A DNA stretch of 11,023 bases from an uncultured Opitutales bacterium (GTDB lineage Bacteria; Verrucomicrobiota; Verrucomicrobiia; Opitutales; Intestinicryptomonadaceae). The stretch covers positions 1 through 11,023 of the forward strand of contig URYY01000070.1 in NCBI GenBank assembly GCA_900552245.1, given 5' to 3'. Made by a program: the position numbers and the translations under genes. How positions within the stretch are numbered: the stretch's first letter is position 1; each line of letters starts with the position of its first letter. Of this stretch, positions 6,104 to 11,023 are shown one piece after another. The notes beneath the pieces were generated by a model. It saw only the letters and a list, made by a program, of their open reading frames with translations, made no database searches and had not been told where the DNA came from.

Positions 6104-7126
6104 ATGGCAGTACCAGTCTCACAAGTGATAAAAGTCGCGAAATACGCGCTTGGCAATTCTATAAAAGGCAACAAGCGTTACCCTTTGGTTTTGATGTTGG
6201 AACCTCTATTTCAATGCAATCTCAACTGCACAGGCTGCGGTAAAATCCAATACGGCAAAGACGTGCTCGCAAAGCGCATGCCTAAGGAAGACGCATGGAA
6301 GGCCATAGAGGAGTGCGGTGCGCCAGTTGTCAGCATAGCAGGCGGCGAGCCTCTTATACATAACGAGATGCCAGAGATGGTCGAGGGCTTTATAAAGCGC
6401 AAAAAATTTATCTACCTTTGCACAAACGCCCAAATACTGCTAAAGAAGTTGGACCTCTTTAAGCCCAATAAGTATTTTTCTTTCGGAATACACTTGGACG
6501 GAACGCGCGAGATGCACGACCGCTCCGTAAATAAACCCGGCGCTCACGACATAGCGGTTAAAGCGATTAAGGAAGCGGTAAAGAGGGGCTTTAGAGTAAC
6601 TACAAACACCACGATTTTTAATAATGCCGACCCCGATGAAGTCCGCCGCCATTTTGATGAGACGATGGCACTCGGAGTTGAAGGCATGATGATATCGCCG
6701 GGCTTCCCCTACGAGAAAGCTCCTAATCAGGACATATTCTTGGAGCGCAAGAAGACAATTGAGCTTTTTAGGAAGATATTGGGCAATCCAAATCCGAAGT
6801 GGATATTTAACCACTCTCCGGGTTTTTTGGCATTCTTAAAGGGCGAGCAGGAGTACGAGTGCACTCCGTGGGGAAACCCCACTTACACGATTTTTGGCTG
6901 GCAGAAGCCCTGCTATTTAATTAACGACGGCTATGTTGCTACATACAAAGAGCTTATGGATTGCATAGACTCTTACAACCTCGGCCACAACGGCACGCGT
7001 CCTGAGTGCAAGGATTGCATGCTGCACAGCGGCTATGAGGCAAGTGCCGTCTGCGACATATTCGGCTCTTTCGGCGGAATGATGCGCGCGCTAAAGCACA
7101 TGAGAAATTTTAAAAAGCACGTGTAA
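6104..7126 (+). CDS. hpnH: HpnH-type radical SAM adenosylhopane synthase
   Basis: HpnH uses S-adenosylmethionine to add a 5'-deoxyadenosyl group to the hopene side chain (diploptene), the first step in making extended C35 hopanoids. The 340-residue protein opens with the family-typical RYPLVLMLEPLF and the cluster motif CNLNCTGCG (Cys38, Cys42, Cys45, CX3CX2C). It then has SIAGGEP (78-83, SAM binding), YLCTNA, HLDG (130-133) and SPGFPYEKAPNQD (198-210). The C-terminal part has ECTPWGNPT, FGWQKPC and C..CMLHSGYEASAV (Cys302, Cys305), the DUF3463-type tail. Length is normal and no key residue is missing. The start at 6104 is supported by the conserved N-terminus; there is no clear ribosome site. 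No squalene-hopene cyclase or other hpn gene is in the window, so hopanoid production here is inferred. Confidence 0.93.
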   Translation: MAVPVSQVIKVAKYALGNSIKGNKRYPLVLMLEPLFQCNLNCTGCGKIQYGKDVLAKRMPKEDAWKAIEECGAPVVSIAGGEPLIHNEMPEMVEGFIKRKKFIYLCTNAQILLKKLDLFKPNKYFSFGIHLDGTREMHDRSVNKPGAHDIAVKAIKEAVKRGFRVTTNTTIFNNADPDEVRRHFDETMALGVEGMMISPGFPYEKAPNQDIFLERKKTIELFRKILGNPNPKWIFNHSPGFLAFLKGEQEYECTPWGNPTYTIFGWQKPCYLINDGYVATYKELMDCIDSYNLGHNGTRPECKDCMLHSGYEASAVCDIFGSFGGMMRALKHMRNFKKHV

Positions 7127-7137
7127 GCGATTATTGC

Positions 7138-7156
7138 GGCGCTGCGCCTTTTAATT
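7138..7156 (+). terminator. Possible weak terminator between hpnH and the helicase
   Basis: GGCG (7138-7141) and CGCC (7145-7148) can form a 4-bp stem with a CTG loop, followed by TTTTAATTT. It lies 11 bases after the hpnH stop and 15 before the helicase ATG. The stem is too short to be sure. The 11-base string ATTGCGGCGCT (7133-7143) recurs in the strong terminator at 9650-9660. Confidence 0.25.
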
Positions 7157-7163
7157 TAGCCAA

Positions 7164-9224
7164 ATGTTTTCGCCCGATGTAAAGGATCCGCTTTTTTTAT
7201 CTGAAATTAGCGAGGGAATCTTTCGGGCAAACGGCTCGCTTGCCGAGTTTTTGGGCTTTGAACACAGGCCCGAACAAGAGGAGATGGCAAGGTACTGCGC
7301 CCAATCTTTCGAGTGCGATTTGCCGCTTGTATTTGAAGCGGGAACCGGGGTGGGCAAGAGCCTTGCATACTTAATTCCCGGCATAATTGCGGCAAAGCGC
7401 CTAAGGCGGCCACTTGTAGTTTCCACACACACAATCGCGCTTCAGCAGCAAATTTTGAGGAAGGACTTGCCGCTAGCCTCGCTCTTATTCTCGCGCGATC
7501 CTGTTTTGAAAGAATTTGCAGATTTTAAGACCGCATGCTTAATGGGACGCGCGAATTACCTTTGCACAACGCGCCTAAAGCGCGCGATAGCCGATAAGTC
7601 AGAGCTATTTGCGAGCCGCCAGCAGAGCGAGTTGGAGCGCATACGCGACTGGTCAATCGTAACGCAAACGGGGCTTTTGGAGGAGCTAAATCCCCTGCCC
7701 GATATGGAAGTTTGGGGCTGGGTAAATGCGGACTCGCCTACGTGTACTGCTAAGAACTGCCCCGACGACACTTGCTTTTACCAAAAGGCTCGCAAGGCAG
7801 TAGCCGGCGCCGACGTAATAGTGGTAAACCACAGCTTGCTATTTTCGCTTTTGTCGGCCGGAGTTGCGGAGGAGATTGGAACAAAGGGAGTGTTGTTTCC
7901 GTCTGATATGCTGGTCTTGGACGAGGCCCACCTTGTTCCGGATATAGCCGCCGAAAATTACGGATTGTCGGTCTCAAGCTCGGGCATTGCAAGAGAGCTA
8001 AGGCGCATATACGACCCCTATAAAAAACGGGGGCTAATAACGCGCGAAAAACTTGCAAGAGAGGGAGAAAAGGAAGCGGTGTCGGAGGCGCTGCTTGCCT
8101 GCGAAGAATTTTTTTCGGCAATTCGCGGGCAATACCTCACAAAGCGCGACACCGTTGCGCTATCCGCCCCTCAGTGGTGCGAAAACATTTTAGACGCTCC
8201 CTTGGAAAATTTAATTCAAGTTTTGGCAGCAATCTCACAGCGCGCAATTACGGAGCATTTGAAGACCGAGATAAAAGATTACCAGCGGCGACTGAGCGCA
8301 ACGCGCCAAGCACTGCAAGAGGCCCTCTATTTGGCGTCTTCCGACCAAGTTTACTGGCTTGAAAGGGGGGCAAAGGAATCTGTTCACATAAATAGCGCCC
8401 CGATAGACGTTGCGCCCATTTTGCGCGAGGCCCTATTTGAGCGCGACACATCGGTAATAATGACATCGGCAACTCTATCTACGTCCAACAAAAATCTCGA
8501 CAGCTTCATAGAGAAAGTTGGCGCCGAATGCGCCGAAAAGCACGTGTGCTACTCGCCCTTTGACTACGCGTCAAACATGCGCGTCTTGCTCTACGCTGAT
8601 GCCCCCGCGCCTGACAAGGATTCAAAGAAGCTCGATTGCGAGCACCTGGCAGGTGTCATAGAAAGGCTCTGCGCCTGCGTAAGCGGCGGCAGCCTCGTTC
8701 TATTTACCGGCTATTTTGAGATGAATAAAACGGCCGAGATTTTGGAAAAATCAGAGCTTTTGCATGGGCGCAAAATCCTCGTTCAAAAGCAGGCCTCGCG
8801 AACAGAGCTAATAAAGCGCTTTGAGGAGGACGGCTCTGCGATACTTCTAGGTACGGATTCATTTTGGACGGGCATAGATGTTCCGGGAGCGGCTCTCAGC
8901 CAAGTTATAATAACGCGCCTTCCCTTTGCTAATCCATCTCACCCGCTTACGGAGGCGAGGTACGACAGGCTGCTGTCACAGGGCGGCAACCCATTTATGC
9001 AGCTTGCAATACCGGATGCCGTAATAAAATTTAGGCAGGGCGTGGGCAGGCTCATAAGGAATAAGACCGACAGAGGCATAGTTTCGCTTTTGGATTCGCG
9101 CCTAATATCCAAGCCCTACGGCAAAAACTTCCTAAACGCCCTGCCAGATGCTCCCGTAATGCGCTTTAAACTTTCGGACTTGGAAAGTGTAGTTCAAATT
9201 GCAAAAAGCGAACTAAAAATTTGA
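7164..9224 (+). CDS. dinG: DinG-type ATP-dependent DNA helicase (XPD-like, Fe-S)
   Basis: A superfamily 2 helicase of 686 residues that would unwind DNA 5' to 3' and resolve damage-associated structures such as R-loops in the cytoplasm. Visible motifs are Walker A EAGTGVGKS (58-66), VVSTHTIALQQQ (85-96), DEAH box VLDEAH (251-256) and TSATL (434-438). Further on are DSFWTGIDVPG (565-575) and motif VI QGVGRLIR (625-632). Four cysteines spaced as in E. coli DinG are present: Cys134 (NYLC), Cys194, Cys199 and Cys204 (CTAKNCPDDTC), the expected 4Fe-4S ligands. VVNHSLLF follows. There is no exonuclease domain, so this is the short DinG/YoaA form. The ATG at 7164 lacks a Shine-Dalgarno sequence. The 37-base gap from hpnH and 32-base gap to the pyrophosphatase allow co-transcription. 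Confidence 0.92.
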   Translation: MFSPDVKDPLFLSEISEGIFRANGSLAEFLGFEHRPEQEEMARYCAQSFECDLPLVFEAGTGVGKSLAYLIPGIIAAKRLRRPLVVSTHTIALQQQILRKDLPLASLLFSRDPVLKEFADFKTACLMGRANYLCTTRLKRAIADKSELFASRQQSELERIRDWSIVTQTGLLEELNPLPDMEVWGWVNADSPTCTAKNCPDDTCFYQKARKAVAGADVIVVNHSLLFSLLSAGVAEEIGTKGVLFPSDMLVLDEAHLVPDIAAENYGLSVSSSGIARELRRIYDPYKKRGLITREKLAREGEKEAVSEALLACEEFFSAIRGQYLTKRDTVALSAPQWCENILDAPLENLIQVLAAISQRAITEHLKTEIKDYQRRLSATRQALQEALYLASSDQVYWLERGAKESVHINSAPIDVAPILREALFERDTSVIMTSATLSTSNKNLDSFIEKVGAECAEKHVCYSPFDYASNMRVLLYADAPAPDKDSKKLDCEHLAGVIERLCACVSGGSLVLFTGYFEMNKTAEILEKSELLHGRKILVQKQASRTELIKRFEEDGSAILLGTDSFWTGIDVPGAALSQVIITRLPFANPSHPLTEARYDRLLSQGGNPFMQLAIPDAVIKFRQGVGRLIRNKTDRGIVSLLDSRLISKPYGKNFLNALPDAPVMRFKLSDLESVVQIAKSELKI

Positions 9225-9256
9225 CCTAAACAAAAAAAGAAACAAACTCGAAGAAT

Positions 9257-9628
9257 ATGGATAAACTCGAAGAAATTTTCAAGATGCAGTACGAGCTCAA
9301 TAAGCGAATCGGGATAGATTCTGAAGCCCTGAGCGAAGAAGAGCGCATAAAGTGGACGCTAAACTACATACGGGCCCTTCAGCAGGAAGCCGCGGAACTT
9401 ACCGACTCACTGCCCTGGAAATGGTGGGCAAAATATCAGAAATTCGACATTCAAAACGCCAGAGTTGAAGTGGTTGACATGCTGCACTTCTTAGTTTCAA
9501 TAGCGGAAGTTCTGGGTATGAAAAGCGATGACTTTTACCAAGCCTACCTTAAGAAAAACCAGATTAACCACAAGCGCCAGGATTCAGGCTACACTGTAAA
9601 AGACGAAAACGACTGCAAGAGCATATAG
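9257..9628 (+). CDS. All-alpha dUTPase/MazG-like nucleotide pyrophosphatase
   Basis: A 123-residue helical protein with the metal-binding pair typical of all-alpha NTP pyrophosphatases: EAAE (44-47) and EVVD (71-74). It also has SLPWKWW (51-57), DIQNARVEVVDMLHF (64-78) and a final K.N.INHKRQDSGY block (100-112). These resemble the dimeric dUTPase family (dUTPase_2), which hydrolyses dUTP to dUMP and keeps uracil out of DNA. Substrate choice between dUTP and other NTPs is not proven. The start ATG at 9257 has only a weak purine stretch (GAAGAA) in front. It follows the DinG gene by 32 bases and is followed by a strong terminator, so both probably end one transcript concerned with genome maintenance. 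Confidence 0.85.
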   Translation: MDKLEEIFKMQYELNKRIGIDSEALSEEERIKWTLNYIRALQQEAAELTDSLPWKWWAKYQKFDIQNARVEVVDMLHFLVSIAEVLGMKSDDFYQAYLKKNQINHKRQDSGYTVKDENDCKSI

Positions 9629-9637
9629 CAAATTTTT

Positions 9638-9670
9638 AGGCGCCGCAAAATTGCGGCGCTTCTATTTTTT
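9638..9670 (+). terminator. Strong intrinsic terminator after the pyrophosphatase gene
   Basis: GCGCCGCAA (9640-9648) pairs perfectly with TTGCGGCGC (9651-9659), with an effective 4-base loop once the innermost pair opens. TTCTATTTTTT follows. It starts about 10 bases after the TAG at 9626-9628. Confidence 0.93.
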
Positions 9671-9695
9671 AACTCTCCAATCTCGCTTGACCCTC

Positions 9696-9746
9696 AATTA
9701 GTTTTACTGTAAAGGTGACCCAACTTGCTTATTAAAATTAGTTTTA
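9696..9746 (+). repeat. Paired 11-bp direct repeat upstream of the LacI-family gene
   Basis: AATTAGTTTTA is present exactly at 9696-9706 and 9736-9746, a spacing of 40 bases (about four helical turns). The second copy ends one base before the ATG. A repressor bound at both sites could contact itself on one DNA face. Autoregulation is an inference; AT-rich sequence makes chance possible. Confidence 0.4.
9703..9713. promoter_or_regulatory. Candidate operator palindrome
   Basis: TTTAC-T-GTAAA is a perfect 11-base inverted repeat with one central base, overlapping the first direct repeat. It lies between a possible -35 (TTGACC, 9688-9693) and the LacI-family start, where an operator would act. 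Classical LacI operators often have a central CG step, which this lacks. Confidence 0.3.
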
Positions 9747-9747
9747 A

Positions 9748-10812
9748 ATGGGAAATATGCAAAGGGCTAAACAGAAGGTCAGTCTTTCGGATATAGCAAG
9801 AATTGTCGGCGTCTCAAAGAATGCCGTCTCGCTTGCTCTAAGAAACTCGCGCTCCATATCAAAAGAGACGACCCAAAGAATTATAGATACAGCCAATAAG
9901 TTGGGCTACGTCAGAAATGAGGAAGTATCGCGCGTGATGTCTCAGATAAAGAGCTCCTTCGACTCAAAATTTTTTGCGACGATTGCTCTTATAAATGCAA
10001 ATCCCGACAAAGATGCCTTCAAGAAGCACCCCACAATTCCCGAATACGTAAAGGGAATTTACGAGGCCGCGAGGCGCGAGAGCTTTGCTATAAACGAATT
10101 TTGGCTCTACGATAAAAAATTGGACGGCAAATCGCTATCCCGCATACTGAGCTCTAGGGGGATAAGCGGTGGAATAATAGTGGGGCTTATGGATAATAAT
10201 AAGCTGCCGAGAAAATTCGCTGAAGTTTGGAAAAATTTTAAGTTTGTAGTAACCGGCGTAAGAACCTACAACCCTACCTTCGATTTTGTCTCAACCGACC
10301 ACTTTCTGCTGTCCTACAAGGCAACTGTCGAGGCAATAAACCGGGGCTATGAGCGCCCTGCCCTAATTTTGGACGAAACAATAGACGATTTGATAGAAGG
10401 CAGATTTACCGGAGGCTACTTGAGAGCCCAACTCAAACTTCCTAGGGCAAATAGGCTAGAGCCTTTCTTCAACGTAAAGGCTGCGAAAAAAAATAGAAAA
10501 ATTTTTTACGACTGGTTTGTGGAGAATAAGCCCGACGCCATAATAACCCTCTATAACTTCCCCTACGATTGGCTCAGGGAAATCGGAGTTGAAGCGCCCA
10601 AAGACATAGCCTTAATCCAGCTTGAATGGAGGCGGGACGAGCCGTTTTGGAGCGGAATGAACCAGAGAAACGACCTCGTCGGAGAATCCGCCGTAGAGCA
10701 TCTAAGCAAAATTTTAAGGCAGTCAAACTACGCCAGAAAAGATGCAGTCAAGGCAATCTTAATAAGCCCCGAATGGGTTGAGTCGGGAACTGTTGGCGCA
10801 TCAAGGCTGTAA
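9748..10812 (+). CDS. LacI/GalR-family transcriptional regulator
   Basis: A DNA-binding regulator of 354 residues. The N-terminal LacI helix-turn-helix is clear at about 11-56: VSLSDIARIVGVSKNAVSLAL, then the hinge-proximal ISKETTQRIIDTANKLGYVRN. The rest has the periplasmic-binding-like fold (IALINANPD, GIIVGLMD, VSTDHF, PALILDE, IALIQLEW) that binds a small ligand, usually a sugar. The phrase MSQIKSSFDSK after the HTH and 'EYVKGIYEAARRESFAINEFWL' are typical of the form abundant in Opitutae. Ligand and targets are unknown. No sugar transporter or catabolic gene adjoins it, so it may act elsewhere or on itself. The ATG at 9748 is taken; the ATG at 9757 would remove three residues and is equally possible. 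Confidence 0.9.
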   Translation: MGNMQRAKQKVSLSDIARIVGVSKNAVSLALRNSRSISKETTQRIIDTANKLGYVRNEEVSRVMSQIKSSFDSKFFATIALINANPDKDAFKKHPTIPEYVKGIYEAARRESFAINEFWLYDKKLDGKSLSRILSSRGISGGIIVGLMDNNKLPRKFAEVWKNFKFVVTGVRTYNPTFDFVSTDHFLLSYKATVEAINRGYERPALILDETIDDLIEGRFTGGYLRAQLKLPRANRLEPFFNVKAAKKNRKIFYDWFVENKPDAIITLYNFPYDWLREIGVEAPKDIALIQLEWRRDEPFWSGMNQRNDLVGESAVEHLSKILRQSNYARKDAVKAILISPEWVESGTVGASRL

Positions 10813-10839
10813 AAATCCAACTAAGTATGCAAATAAAAA

Positions 10840-10868
10840 GGCGCCCCCTGCAAGCTACAGTGGGCGCC
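10840..10868 (-). terminator. Intrinsic terminator of clpP
   Basis: GGCGCCC (10840-10846) pairs with GGGCGCC (10862-10868). The stem is extended by CTG/CAG after one mismatch. On the minus strand it is followed by TTTTTATTTG, a good U-tract, 16 bases after the clpP stop. On the plus strand there is no U-run, so it probably serves clpP mainly. Confidence 0.85.
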
Positions 10869-10883
10869 CAAAATTAAGTTGCT

Positions 10884-11023
10884 TTATATTGAATCTATTA
10901 TGGCGTCTGCCAAGCCGTAGGCTATGGTCTCTTCAGCCGTCATATAGAAGTCTCTATCCGTATCGCGGGCGACCTTTTCTATGGGCTGACCTGAAGCTTC
11001 CGCGAGAATTCTATTTAGAATAT
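10884..11023 (-). CDS. clpP: ATP-dependent Clp protease proteolytic subunit, C-terminal fragment
   Basis: The TAA at 10886-10884 ends a frame that is open to the window edge, giving 45 full codons of the C-terminus; the start lies outside. The text ILNRILAEASGQPIEKV, then ARDTDRDFYMTAEETIAYGL and ADAIIDSI, matches the end of ClpP (LN.ILAE.TGQ..EK...DTDRD..M.AEEA..YGL.D). The Asp of the DTDRD motif is the third member of the Ser-His-Asp triad in ClpP; the Ser and His lie outside the window. ClpP forms the tetradecameric barrel that degrades proteins delivered by ClpX or ClpA. It converges on the LacI-family gene. Confidence 0.93.
   Translation of the reverse strand, partial: ILNRILAEASGQPIEKVARDTDRDFYMTAEETIAYGLADAIIDSI

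Noticed and set aside
7750..8121. Minus-strand frame of 123 codons inside the helicase gene
   Set aside because: Pro/Arg/Leu-rich antisense shadow of a helicase with a full set of motifs; no start signal or homology that I recognise.
9688..9716. TTGACC followed by TAAAGG at 17 bases as promoter for the LacI-family gene
   Set aside because: The -35 is good, but the -10 matches only three of six consensus positions. Not listed as a promoter.
1..11023. CRISPR array, tRNA/rRNA genes, insertion sequences, toxin-antitoxin pairs
   Set aside because: No regularly spaced long repeats, no tRNA cloverleaf or rRNA sequence, and no transposase or inverted-repeat ends were seen. The short repeats found are regulatory-scale only.

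Overview
The window looks like an ordinary bacterial chromosome, most likely from the Verrucomicrobiota (Opitutae/Puniceicoccales type). This is an inference from gene style. The LacI-type regulator has the opitutal form. The outer-membrane protein joins a small 'NGD..G.I' N-terminal domain to a DUF481-like barrel. Almost no host gene has a recognisable Shine-Dalgarno sequence. No rRNA or other phylogenetic marker is present, so the assignment is tentative.

Layout. Bases 1-305 (+) are the C-terminal end of an exported AsmA/DUF748-like protein. A strong bidirectional terminator separates it from a convergent phospho-sugar mutase (373-2328, -). Next comes a compact minus-strand block, 2411-4804, of four tightly coupled genes. 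Their order and architecture match the gp25-gp26-gp27-gp28 DNA-packaging module of Mu-like phages: a membrane-anchored coiled coil, a winged helix, a small terminase-like protein and the large terminase. Bases 4965-6008 (-) encode an outer-membrane beta-barrel protein with its own terminator. The divergent plus-strand genes are an HpnH-type radical SAM enzyme (6104-7126), a DinG-type iron-sulfur helicase (7164-9224), an all-alpha dUTPase/MazG-like nucleotide pyrophosphatase (9257-9628) and a LacI-family regulator (9748-10812). The window ends in the C-terminus of ClpP (-), which has its own terminator. No stretch over 300 bases lacks a gene.

The unusual part is the packaging block. Both borders lie inside the window, and no portal, capsid, tail, integrase or transposase gene accompanies it. 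It has a near-consensus sigma70 promoter (TTGACT-17-TATAAT) placed so that the predicted transcript starts at about the first ATG. Helically phased TTTGA repeats lie just upstream of that promoter. A 14/16 direct repeat flanks the block. The large terminase carries a one-base frameshift near 2564: the conserved nuclease C-terminus (GHSDRFWALALA) is intact but sits in the +1 frame. The best reading is a phage-packaging remnant that has recently lost, or is losing, function. A domesticated module or an assembly error at one base is also possible.

The remaining genes are housekeeping or envelope functions: sugar-phosphate metabolism, hopanoid side-chain synthesis, DNA repair, nucleotide sanitation and proteolysis. 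They do not form one pathway.
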